Source: Limisphaera sp026417315
Lineage (GTDB): Bacteria > Verrucomicrobiota > Verrucomicrobiia > Limisphaerales > Limisphaeraceae
DNA length: 64,000 nt
NCBI RefSeq assembly: GCF_049537125.1
Contig: NZ_JBMVQY010000001.1
Location: 1,116,001 to 1,180,000, forward strand
Direction of reading: 5' to 3'
Of the stretch, positions 9,564 to 20,463 are shown in pieces; position 1 is the stretch's first letter; each line of letters begins with the position of its first letter. Position numbers and translations under genes: made by a program. The notes below the pieces were generated by a model. That model did no database searches and was not told where the DNA came from. It worked only from the letters and a program-made list of their open reading frames with translations.

Positions 9564-10739
9564 TTACTGCCCACCCAGCCACCGGAAAAGGGCGCGCGAC
9601 CGGAAAGGACTCCCCGGGCCCAACAGGGCCGCGCGACTTCGCCGCAAGTCAGCCTGGATCAACAGACCCACACTGTGCGCGCCGTGACCGTCCGACCGCA
9701 ACGCGCGCACGCCGTACCCGTAGCCGAGCGCCACCTGCCATACAGCCGACTGATACACCAGCCCCAGGCCCACCCCGTGGTGCCACCGGCCCGCCACCGG
9801 CACCCCGGGCAGATCATCCACCCAGGCGCTCGCGCCCATCACCGTCCAGTGCCACCGCCGCCGTTCATCCAACGGCCACAACACCGCCGCATTGCCCAGC
9901 ACAAAGCTTTCCGCGCTCAGTTCCTGATAGAAGTAACCCGGCAGGCTCAGTGCGAATTCGGCTCCCAGCGGCAGGAGGGCGCCCAACCGATACGACCCGA
10001 GCCGGTCGGCGTCCGCACTCCCGCCCGCCGTAACCCCGGCGGAAAACTGCAGTCCGTTGCGCCGCGTATGCGCCACCGTCGCCCGGGCCCACCAACGCTG
10101 CACCGCAGACTCCAGACTCCGATCTCCGCCGAATCCGTACCGACCCGGCTCGCTGCGGCCTTCCCACTCGTGCCACACCGACAATTCCAGTGCCGACCGC
10201 GGGAACAGGACGGGTTCCCGGCCGCCCCATCGCAGTCCCGTCCGCACCCGCCACTCGAAATGATCCGGGGGCACCGCAAACTCCGGAGCCGTCTCGTCGC
10301 TCTCGTCATAATCCACATAATGGCCCGAGACCCGCACCACCGCGTGCAGCGGCACGCGCCAGTCCGGATCGAGCCGATGATACAGACTCAGCGAGACCGA
10401 GCCTCCGTGCCCCTGGAAGGATTCCGCCTCGATGTAACGGCCCCGGCGAATCTCGTTGTAACTCTCCGCAAACCCGCCCCCGGCCAATCCCAGGGCCAAA
10501 TGCGTCCGCGGCCCCAGCGCCCCGCGCCAGGCCAGCTCGCTGTCCAGATACACGGGTGCCACCGCCAGTCGCAGCGTCGCATTCGACGTCAGAAATCCCG
10601 GTTGATTTCGATAGTAAAAGGCGTAACCGGAAAACGGAGCGTGGCCGGCGAGGGCCTGGTTGTAGCCGAATTGCACAAGTTCCCGGAGCTCTGGATCGAC
10701 CTGGGCCACGCCGCAGATCGCCGCAAAGCACAGCAGCAT
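9564..10739 (-). CDS. Outer-membrane beta-barrel protein of unknown function
   Basis: A protein of about 391 residues with an N-terminal hydrophobic export signal (LLCFAAICGVAQ). The rest is made of alternating amphipathic strands rich in Tyr, Trp, Gly and Arg, typical of an outer-membrane barrel, and it ends in ..LFRWLGGQ. No named family is recognised. The frame is open far upstream into pheS, so that extension is a shadow. The ATG at 10739 gives a signal with no positive n-region; a GTG two codons earlier or another non-ATG start is possible. It lies between pheS and the GH128-type glycosidase on the same strand, about 105 bases upstream of the latter, so a joint role in polysaccharide handling is possible but unproven. 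Confidence 0.6.
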   Translation of the reverse strand: MLLCFAAICGVAQVDPELRELVQFGYNQALAGHAPFSGYAFYYRNQPGFLTSNATLRLAVAPVYLDSELAWRGALGPRTHLALGLAGGGFAESYNEIRRGRYIEAESFQGHGGSVSLSLYHRLDPDWRVPLHAVVRVSGHYVDYDESDETAPEFAVPPDHFEWRVRTGLRWGGREPVLFPRSALELSVWHEWEGRSEPGRYGFGGDRSLESAVQRWWARATVAHTRRNGLQFSAGVTAGGSADADRLGSYRLGALLPLGAEFALSLPGYFYQELSAESFVLGNAAVLWPLDERRRWHWTVMGASAWVDDLPGVPVAGRWHHGVGLGLVYQSAVWQVALGYGYGVRALRSDGHGAHSVGLLIQADLRRSRAALLGPGSPFRSRALFRWLGGQ

Positions 10740-10918
10740 CCCCACCAGGCTCCCGCTCGCCGTCCACCGCCGGACGCGGGCGGGACCAGGGCTCCTCCCC
10801 CCCGGATCACGTAGAGCACCTCCCTGCACCGACCCTCCCTCGTGTTGATTGGAAACCGCAAGATTCGGTGAGGCCCACCGGCCCGTGCCCGCCCCGGTGG
10901 TCTTCTCATCCTGCGCGG

Positions 10919-11947
10919 TTAAAACTGGTGTAAAAACCGCAAATCGTTCTCGTAAAACAGCCGAATATCGGTGATCCCGTATCGCAACATGGCAATGCGC
11001 TCGATGCCGAAGCCAAAGGCCCAACCCGTCCACACCTCGGGGTCGTAGCCGACCGTTTCGAACACCACCGGATGGACCATTCCGCAGCCCGCAATCTCCA
11101 GCCATTCCCGTCCCATCTTGCGGGTCAGCGCGTTGCTGAAATCGATTTCATAACTCGGCTCGGTGTAACTGAAGTAATGCGGCCGAAACCGGATGCGCAC
11201 ATCGGACCCCATCAGTTCGCGGAACACGAATTCCACCGTTCCCTTGAGGTCGCCCACCGTGACTCCCCGGTCCACATACAACCCCTCGATTTGATGAAAC
11301 GTCGGGTTGTGCGTTGCATCGGCATTGTCCCGCCGGTACACGCGACCCGGGACGATGATCCGCACCGGGGGCGCCTGACTTTCCATGACGCGAATCTGGA
11401 CACTGGACGTGTGCGTGCGCAGCAGCCAGCGCCCTCCCCGGCCCGGAGGATCGGGCAGATAAAACGTGTCCTGCGTGTCGCGCGCCGGATGATCCGCCGG
11501 CGTGTTCAACGCATCGAAGCAGTGATACTCATCCTCGATTTCCGGGCCGTCGGCCACGGCAAACCCGAGCCGTCGGAAACTGCGCACGATGTCCTCGACC
11601 ACCTGGGTCAAGGGATGCAGGCGGCCCACCGGCCGACGACGCCCGGGCAGGGTAAAGTCAAACGGCACCCTGGGCCGCGCCGCTTCCAACTCCAATTGAC
11701 GCCGCCGCTCGGCCAGGGCCTGTTCCAACTCCGCCTTGGCCGCGTTGATGGCCCGGCCGGCAGCCGGGCGTTCTTCTTTGGGCAGCGAGCCCAATTGTTT
11801 CATCAGCCCCGTAAACCGCCCGTGGCTGCCCAGCCACGCCGCCTTGGCCTGCTCCAGACCGGTCAAGTCCTGCGCGGACGCAAACGCGGCCAACGCTTGT
11901 TGCTTCAATGGTTCCAGCTCATCCAACCATGACATGGCACCCGGCAT
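10919..11947 (-). CDS. pheS: Phenylalanine-tRNA ligase alpha subunit
   Basis: Charges tRNA-Phe as an alpha2beta2 enzyme with PheT. The 342-residue protein has an N-terminal coiled-coil region (about 1-85), then the class II core with HPLTQV near residue 105. Motif 2 is in RVYRRDNADATH, followed by HQIEG, then the Phe-binding FRPHYFSYTEPS segment, and motif 3 is in GFGIERIAMLRYGI near the C-terminus. Length and motifs are normal. Two starts are possible, ATG 11947 or ATG 11935, and neither has a clear Shine-Dalgarno. pheT is not adjacent, which is a departure from the common pheST order. Confidence 0.95.
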   Translation of the reverse strand: MPGAMSWLDELEPLKQQALAAFASAQDLTGLEQAKAAWLGSHGRFTGLMKQLGSLPKEERPAAGRAINAAKAELEQALAERRRQLELEAARPRVPFDFTLPGRRRPVGRLHPLTQVVEDIVRSFRRLGFAVADGPEIEDEYHCFDALNTPADHPARDTQDTFYLPDPPGRGGRWLLRTHTSSVQIRVMESQAPPVRIIVPGRVYRRDNADATHNPTFHQIEGLYVDRGVTVGDLKGTVEFVFRELMGSDVRIRFRPHYFSYTEPSYEIDFSNALTRKMGREWLEIAGCGMVHPVVFETVGYDPEVWTGWAFGFGIERIAMLRYGITDIRLFYENDLRFLHQF

Positions 11948-12435
11948 TTAAAAGCAAAGACCGCCCCGGCAACAGCCGAAAACGTCGCCCGCCGGGCCCG
12001 GTCGGGGACGCGCGGGCTGCAGACACCCCACCTTCCAGCGAACCCTCTCATGAACCGCCCCTGCACCCGGCGCCTGGCCGCTCCGGGGGCCCTTTTGCGG
12101 GAACTCCTGCTTTTTCCTCCCACGGCCTCCAACCCATGCCCGACGCGGACCGCCCGGTCCCCGTGCCCGAGGCCACCGCGCGCCGTCAGGTGCCCCCCGA
12201 GCCGCCCACAACCGGAAATTGTTACTTGTTCCCAGGGCCCCAATCTGTCAGAAATGGCAGTGGGAACGCTGGAAATGAGTTTGCACCGGCGCAAGCCGTG
12301 AGACCGCGGCGGCCCATGCGGGCCCAATGGGGCCTGCGCACCCGCGGCTCCGGATCGAGGCGCAGAACTCGCTTTCGCGGTCGTGACCGGCACCTGCGGC
12401 GAGGCCGGACAACCTCCGCGGACCAAAGCCAGTGT

Positions 12436-14433
12436 ATGAAGCAGGCGGTCAGCGGCAGACAGCGGCAACCAGGACACTCCGACCCCGGCTCGGAGTTCAA
12501 TGCACGCCCAACACTGGCGGGCACCAACCTTCCATCCCTGCTGGACAACGGACTGGTCGTCCTGGATGCCAACGGACGCATCCAGAGCGCCAATGACAGT
12601 CTGGCCCTCTGGCTGGGCATCCCGCCCCGGGACCTGCCCGGCTGCTCCCTGCCCTCGCTGCTGGGCCGACGCCACCGCGCCTGGGAGGGCGCATTCTCCG
12701 ACTTTCTCCAAACGGCCGCCGACTTCGATCGCATCGAGCTGTTTGCCGAAGATCCGCCCGGACCGGAACGCCTGGTGGTGGACGTCTGTCGCCACGGGCC
12801 GGACTGGTTCGTCCGCCTCGAATCCGCCCTGCCTCCCGCCCGAGAATGGGAAAGCCTTTTCCCCCCGGAACGCTGGGGGCGCGTGGCCGCGCATCAGGCC
12901 TATCAACGACTGCTGCGGGCCGAAGCCCAACTGGAAAACCTCAATCTGCGGTGGCCCGGGATCCTGTTCAGTCAGCGCCCCGATTTCAGCTTCAGCTACA
13001 TCAGCCCCCGCGTCGAGGAACTCACCGGCGTGCCCGCCCGCGAATGGCGACGCAGCTCCGACTATTTCTGGCGCGTCGTGCACGAAGCCGACGCGGAGAT
13101 GCTGCTCCACCGCCTCCGCCGCGCCGACTGGCCCGAACAAGGGGGTGTCCTCACCTACCGCATCCGCCATCTCCACACCGGTCGCGTCAGTTACCTCTGG
13201 GAATACCGCCAACCTCTCCGCACCTCCGGCGGGCTCCTGTTGGGCTATGAAGGTCTCTGGCTGGACATCACCCGGCAAACCGTGGCCGAACGCCGCCTGC
13301 TCACGATGTCCTGGAAGGAAACCCTCGGCACCCTCACGCTCGGCCTGGCCCACGACTTCTGCAACATCATGACCGGCATCATCTCGCTGAGCGAAACCTA
13401 CCAGGCCGAACTGGAAGCCAACAGCCGCCTGCGCGAAGGTCTGGAACTCATCCGCACCACCGCCATGGAGGCCAGCCAACTGGCCCATCGCTTCCGCCAG
13501 TTGCACCAGGGCATGCCCGGCGAAAAGAACTTCCACGACCTGAATGAAATCGTTCGCTCCATGGCCGAGATCCTCCGCAAGGTGCTGCCGCGGCGCGTGA
13601 AGGTGGTCGTGGAGCTGGCAGCCGGCCAGTGCCCTGTTTATCTGGATGCCGTCGAACTGCGCCAGGTGCTGGTCAACCTCGCCCTCAACGCCGCCGAGGC
13701 CATGCCCAACGGAGGGCAACTGACCTTTCGCACCTCCATCCACCACGAGCTGCCGCCCATGACACCCCTGCAGGGGCAGTGGCCGCGACTGCCGCTCATT
13801 GGCCTGGCCGTCCAGGACACGGGCATGGGAATTCCCAGCCGCCTGCTCCACACCATCTTCGATCCCTTTTTCACCACCAAGCCTTTGGGCAAAGGTTCCG
13901 GCCTGGGCCTTTACAACACCCGGCTGTTCGCCGAGCGCCACGGCGCCGCCATCTCCGTCGAAACCGCCGAAAACCAGGGCACCACCTTCCATCTCTGGTT
14001 CCCGCAGGCCGAGCTGGACGCGCAGCCCCAATCCTCCGCGCCCTCCTCCTCTCCCCTGCGCGGTGTCCGTCACACCCTCCTCGTCCTCGGCCCACCCGGT
14101 ACCGCCCTGGATCAACTGGTCGCCCGCCTCCGCGAAACCGGTCTCTACGTCGCGCCGGCCCACTCCGAATCGGAGGCGCTGGAACTCCTCCATTCCCCCT
14201 ATTTCCAGTTCACCGGGTTGATGGTCCTCTGCACCGAGGGCGGGCGGCCACATGGTCAGTTGCTGGACCGCGTCCGCGCCGAGAAGCTGCCTCTGAAAAC
14301 CTTTTTCCTGACCGCCTGCAACCAGGACGAGCTGGACACCGCCCTGCTGGAACGAGTGGACCTGGTGTTGCCAGCCGATCTGCCCGCTGCCGAGTGGCAG
14401 CAGCGACTCCGTTCCGTTCTGGATGCCCCTTGA
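12436..14433 (+). CDS. PAS-domain sensor histidine kinase with C-terminal pseudo-receiver
   Basis: A soluble kinase of about 665 residues. Two PAS-like domains occupy roughly 31-130 and 180-280. The phosphoacceptor His is H306 in LAHDFCN; the usual AHDFNN has its first Asn replaced by Cys. The ATPase core has the N-box NLALNAAEA (about 414-422), DTGMGIP (461-467) and GKGSGLGL (485-492). A receiver-like domain (about 545-660) lacks the acidic pocket (LLVLGPPG in place of LVVDD), the phospho-Asp and the Lys-Pro motif. It is therefore a pseudo-receiver, probably a protein-interaction module. The start is uncertain: the ATG at 12436 is the last good one before the first PAS domain. The next gene begins four bases after the stop, so they are coupled. 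Confidence 0.85.
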   Translation: MKQAVSGRQRQPGHSDPGSEFNARPTLAGTNLPSLLDNGLVVLDANGRIQSANDSLALWLGIPPRDLPGCSLPSLLGRRHRAWEGAFSDFLQTAADFDRIELFAEDPPGPERLVVDVCRHGPDWFVRLESALPPAREWESLFPPERWGRVAAHQAYQRLLRAEAQLENLNLRWPGILFSQRPDFSFSYISPRVEELTGVPAREWRRSSDYFWRVVHEADAEMLLHRLRRADWPEQGGVLTYRIRHLHTGRVSYLWEYRQPLRTSGGLLLGYEGLWLDITRQTVAERRLLTMSWKETLGTLTLGLAHDFCNIMTGIISLSETYQAELEANSRLREGLELIRTTAMEASQLAHRFRQLHQGMPGEKNFHDLNEIVRSMAEILRKVLPRRVKVVVELAAGQCPVYLDAVELRQVLVNLALNAAEAMPNGGQLTFRTSIHHELPPMTPLQGQWPRLPLIGLAVQDTGMGIPSRLLHTIFDPFFTTKPLGKGSGLGLYNTRLFAERHGAAISVETAENQGTTFHLWFPQAELDAQPQSSAPSSSPLRGVRHTLLVLGPPGTALDQLVARLRETGLYVAPAHSESEALELLHSPYFQFTGLMVLCTEGGRPHGQLLDRVRAEKLPLKTFFLTACNQDELDTALLERVDLVLPADLPAAEWQQRLRSVLDAP

Positions 14434-14437
14434 ACCC

Positions 14438-15727
14438 ATGAACCCCGTTGCCGAGCCCAAACTCGAATCCGAAACCACCCCGCCCCCGATCCTGGTCGTG
14501 GACGACGAGGAAATCGTCCTGGCCGCCCTGCGCGAAACCCTCCGGCGCACCCCCTACGACGTCGTCACCGAGGCCGACCCTCTGGCCGCGCTCGAACTCC
14601 TCAAGCAACAAGAGTTCTCCGTCATCATCACCGACCAGAGCATGCCCGGCCTGTCCGGGCTCGAACTGCTTGCCCGGGCCCGCCAACTCCAGCCCTTTGC
14701 CACCCGCATCCTCATCACCGCCGTCCTCAGTCTCGACACCGTCATCGAAGCCATCAACAAGGGCGAAATCTACCGTTTCATCGTCAAACCGTGGCTCCGC
14801 GAAGAATTCCTGGCCACCGTCAAAAACGCGGTCCAACGCTACGAACTGATCTGCCAGAACGCCCACCTCCAGGCCGCCACCCAGGCGATGAACGAACAGC
14901 TCGTCGAGCTGAACCGTTCCCTCGAACAACAGGTCAAACTGGTCGCGCAGCAAAACGAACAGCTGGCCCAAATGAACGCCGCCCTCGAGCGCAACCTCAT
15001 GCGTTCGCTGGAGCTCTGCGTTCACACCATGCAAACCTTCTACCCCTCCCTGGGCAGCCAGGCGCGACGCGTCGCCACCCTTTGCAAGGCCATGGCCCAG
15101 ATCGCCCAGCTCTCGCCCCAGGACCGCCGCGTCCTTGAAAGCAGCGCACTGCTCCATGACATCGGCCTGGTGGGCGTGCCCCGCCAGATCATCCGACGCT
15201 GGCAGGACGATCCCCACTCCCTCAACCCCGCGGAAAAAGCCCTGATCGAGCAACATCCCATCCTCGGCCAGGAACTGGCCGGGTTCACCAGCGATCTCGA
15301 CCAGGTGGGACAAATCATCCGTGCTCATCACGAACGCTACGACGGCAGTGGCTACCCCGACCAACTGGTGGGAGAAAACATTCCCTGGCTGGCACGGCTC
15401 CTGGCCGTCGCCGTCGCCTACGCCTCCAGCCCCCTGCCGCCCACCGACGCCACCGAACGCATCAAACAGGAAGCCGGCACCGCGTTCGACCCCGAGGCGG
15501 TCCGCATCTTCCTCCAGGCCCTGCAAACCGTCGAACTGCCCCGCCGGGAACGCGAAGTTTCCTTGTCGGAGCTCCGACCCGGCATGGTCCTCGCGCGGGG
15601 CGTTTACACCGCCAACGGCCTGCTCCTGATCCCTGAAGGCCAACGGCTCAACGCCACCTTCATCGAAAAGCTCCTTAACCATCACCGGATCCAGCCGATA
15701 ACCCAATCGCTGGTGGTCTACTGCTGA
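14438..15727 (+). CDS. Response regulator with degenerate HD-GYP-like output domain
   Basis: A 429-residue protein. Residues about 18-132 are a receiver with an intact acidic pair (VVDDEE), phospho-Asp D66 in IITDQSMPG and Lys in FIVKPW. A coiled-coil linker (about 140-190) leads to an HD-GYP-like domain with HDIG at 240-243 and HHERYDGSGYP at 297-307. HD-GYP domains cleave cyclic-di-GMP. Here two expected metal ligands look altered: SQARRV where a His is usual near residue 207, and AVAYAS where DVYDA is usual near 325-330. Catalysis may therefore be lost or changed. ATG 14438 is preferred; an in-frame ATG at 14423 would overlap the upstream gene by 11 bases. Confidence 0.85.
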   Translation: MNPVAEPKLESETTPPPILVVDDEEIVLAALRETLRRTPYDVVTEADPLAALELLKQQEFSVIITDQSMPGLSGLELLARARQLQPFATRILITAVLSLDTVIEAINKGEIYRFIVKPWLREEFLATVKNAVQRYELICQNAHLQAATQAMNEQLVELNRSLEQQVKLVAQQNEQLAQMNAALERNLMRSLELCVHTMQTFYPSLGSQARRVATLCKAMAQIAQLSPQDRRVLESSALLHDIGLVGVPRQIIRRWQDDPHSLNPAEKALIEQHPILGQELAGFTSDLDQVGQIIRAHHERYDGSGYPDQLVGENIPWLARLLAVAVAYASSPLPPTDATERIKQEAGTAFDPEAVRIFLQALQTVELPRREREVSLSELRPGMVLARGVYTANGLLLIPEGQRLNATFIEKLLNHHRIQPITQSLVVYC

Positions 15728-15757
15728 TCAGGCCACCGGCGCACGGGATTGCATCGC

Positions 15758-18094
<2,337 letters not shown>

Positions 18095-18177
18095 TCCACC
18101 CCACCTTGCCGGGCGCGCCCGATTCTTCCGATCCACGCCCCCTGGCCCGCACCCGGGCTCTTCTTCCCCTCCGGCCC

Positions 18178-18984
18178 TCACGCGCCCCGCCGGCACCTTT
18201 CCTCCAGCCGCCCCACCAGCCGCAACAAACCGTCCAGAATCGTCAGGGGATGAGGCGGACAGCCCGGAATGTACAGATCCACCGGCACGACCCGATCCGC
18301 GCCATCGCACACCTCTGCGTGCCCTCGAAACGGCCCCCCGGCAATGGCACAGGCCCCCACCGCGATCACCATCCGGGGTTCCGGAACCGCCTCGTAAGTC
18401 TTGCGCAGCGCCAGCTCCATGTTCCGGCTCACGGGACCCGTGATGAGCAGACCGTCGGCATGCCTCGGGGAGGCCACAAACTGAATCCCAAACCGGCCCA
18501 AATCCCAGCCGATCGTGCCGAGCACATTGGTGTCTGCCTCGCAAGCATTGCAACCGCCGGCGCTCACCTGGCGCAACCGCAACGACCGCCCCAACAGACG
18601 CCTCAACTTTTCGTCCAGCGCCGTGGCCAGGCGCAGCTCCTCCCGACCCGGCGCCCCCAGCCAAAGATCCTCCCGCCGGCGCACGGCCATCCGGAAATCG
18701 CCGGTCGGTGCAACCGCCTTCGTCGGGCACACCTCGACGCACTGCCAGCAAAAAATACACTTCCCCAGATCGAGTCCCACGCGCCCGCCATCGCGGGTCA
18801 CAAGGGCTTCCGTGGGACAAACCGAAAGGCATTCGCGACAGCGCTCGGCACATCGGGCAGGGTCCAGTCGCAGTGCGCCCTGGTAACGATCCGGCAACGC
18901 CGGCGCAGGTCCGTCCGGATAAGGAATCGTCTCGCACCCGCGTCGCCACCGATGAAGGATGGTTTCCAACGTAAACACACTCAA
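18178..18984 (-). CDS. Ehr/Hyf-type small subunit (NuoB/HyfI-like) fused to a 2x[4Fe-4S] ferredoxin domain
   Basis: A 268-residue electron-transfer subunit. The N-terminal half (about 35-95) holds two ferredoxin-type cysteine clusters. The second is canonical (CIFCWQCVEVCP). The first reads CAERCRECLSVCP, with three instead of two residues between its first two cysteines. The C-terminal half is NuoB/HyfI-like and keeps the ligands of the proximal cluster: GGCNACE, VGACA and PGCPPHP. In hydrogenase-4 these functions are split between HyfH and HyfI. It starts four bases inside the end of the large-subunit gene (ATGA overlap) and is the last gene of the operon. Confidence 0.88.
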   Translation of the reverse strand: MSVFTLETILHRWRRGCETIPYPDGPAPALPDRYQGALRLDPARCAERCRECLSVCPTEALVTRDGGRVGLDLGKCIFCWQCVEVCPTKAVAPTGDFRMAVRRREDLWLGAPGREELRLATALDEKLRRLLGRSLRLRQVSAGGCNACEADTNVLGTIGWDLGRFGIQFVASPRHADGLLITGPVSRNMELALRKTYEAVPEPRMVIAVGACAIAGGPFRGHAEVCDGADRVVPVDLYIPGCPPHPLTILDGLLRLVGRLEERCRRGA

Positions 18985-20462
18985 AGATCAAAACCGCAAT
19001 ACGACAGGTTGAAACTCTTGTTGCAGAGCGGAAAGTCCGAGATGGCCTGTCCCCGCATCGCCATGGCCAATCCCGTCCAGTTGTGAAACGAGGGATCCAC
19101 GATCTTGTACCGCCGAAAACGACCATCCGGCCCCGTCACCGCCACATGACAAATCTCGCCGCGCCAGCCCTCCACCAGGGCCACCGCCACCGCGTCCGGT
19201 CCCGGAGGCCCCACCTCCGTCTTCAGCTCTCCCTCCGGGCCCGCTTCCAACTGCTGCAACAACAACGCCCCGGAACGCTGAATCTCCAGGTCCCGAATCT
19301 TGGCCCGACCATACACATCGCCATCCGGCCAGACCGCCACCGGCAGTTGCGCAAAGCGATACCATCCGGCCGGGTGATCGAATCGGACATCACGCACCAA
19401 CCCCGAAGCCCGCGCCGCCACTCCCACCAGGCCCAGCGAGCGCGCCTGCGTCAACTCCAGCCGACCGGTCCCCTGGAACCTCGCGCGCACCGAGTTTGCC
19501 TCCCACAACCAGCCCACCACCTCCGCCACCTCCTCCAGCACGCCCGCCAACTTCTTCCTCAACGCTGCCGATCGCTCCGGTTCCAGATCCCAACGACATC
19601 CACCCGGCCGTACCAGTCCGCGCCCGAACCGATTCCCGCAAATCAAGGCCGTCAGATTCAGAAACTCCCCCCGAAGTCGACCACAGGCGGCTGCGGTCGG
19701 CAGAAACGCCACATCCCCCGCCAACGCCCCCAGGTCACCGGTATGATTGGCCAGTCGTTCCAGCTCCAGTGCCACCGCACGCAACCACTGGGCCCGCAAC
19801 GGCGCCTCCACCCCCGAAAGCGCCTCCCTCACCATCGCATACGCGGTGGCATGTCCCACGGTCGTGTCCCCCGCCACCGTCTCCATCTGCCATAGCGTCC
19901 TGCCGTGCGGCCCACCGACCTGGGCCTCCTCCACGCCCCGATACTGATAGCCCAGCGCAATCTCCAAATGCAGCACTTCCTCACCAAAGCACTGAAACCG
20001 AAAATGCCCGGGCTCGATGATGCCTGCATGCACCGGGCCCACCCCCACCTCATGAACCTCGGCACCCTCCACTTGGAAAAACGTCCCCTGCAGCGGAGCC
20101 CCCGGCCCCATGCGCCGCACCGATTTCAACCAGGGATGCCCCGCGGGCTCCACTCCGAATTGCTCCCACAACTCCCGCTCGAACAAGTGCGCCTGCGGAT
20201 GCCGCACGGTCAAACAGGGATAGGCTCCGCGGAACGGAGAGCTCCAGGCCACCCCCAGGACACCATCGGCGTCATACGCCAGCACCGCCACCACCCGGGT
20301 CTTCGGACCCTCCGCCACTCCGAACCACGCACACAACCGTGCCCCGCGGTCCAGCTCCTTCGCAGTCGCCTCCACCAAATCCGTCATTCCGCACTCCGGC
20401 ACGCACGACAGTGCCGTGGCGGTCCCGTTCACCATCCATGCAAAAGGACTTGATCCCTTCAT
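18981..20462 (-). CDS. Large subunit of a group 4 hydrogenase-related complex, without NiFe ligands (NuoC-NuoD/HyfG-like)
   Basis: A 493-residue fusion: a NuoC-like domain at about 40-115 (LFERELWEQFGVEPAGHPW) and a NuoD/HyfG-like domain from about 140. True [NiFe] large subunits have an RxCGxC pair near the start of this domain and DPCxxC at the end. Here the first site reads TVAGDT (195-200, A197 and T200 replacing the cysteines) and the last reads DPSFHN (456-461). No CxxC occurs anywhere in the protein, so nickel cannot be held in the usual way. This is the hallmark of energy-converting hydrogenase-related (Ehr) complexes. The gene starts one base after the upstream subunit and overlaps the next by four bases. 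Confidence 0.88.
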   Translation of the reverse strand: MKGSSPFAWMVNGTATALSCVPECGMTDLVEATAKELDRGARLCAWFGVAEGPKTRVVAVLAYDADGVLGVAWSSPFRGAYPCLTVRHPQAHLFERELWEQFGVEPAGHPWLKSVRRMGPGAPLQGTFFQVEGAEVHEVGVGPVHAGIIEPGHFRFQCFGEEVLHLEIALGYQYRGVEEAQVGGPHGRTLWQMETVAGDTTVGHATAYAMVREALSGVEAPLRAQWLRAVALELERLANHTGDLGALAGDVAFLPTAAACGRLRGEFLNLTALICGNRFGRGLVRPGGCRWDLEPERSAALRKKLAGVLEEVAEVVGWLWEANSVRARFQGTGRLELTQARSLGLVGVAARASGLVRDVRFDHPAGWYRFAQLPVAVWPDGDVYGRAKIRDLEIQRSGALLLQQLEAGPEGELKTEVGPPGPDAVAVALVEGWRGEICHVAVTGPDGRFRRYKIVDPSFHNWTGLAMAMRGQAISDFPLCNKSFNLSYCGFDL

Positions 20463-20463
20463 C

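Noticed and set aside
10740..11105. N-terminal extension of the outer-membrane barrel protein into pheS
   Set aside because: It overlaps the conserved pheS C-terminus in another frame and precedes the export signal, so it is a shadow.
18981..20462. Annotation of the large subunit as a working [NiFe] hydrogenase
   Set aside because: All four nickel-binding cysteines are absent.
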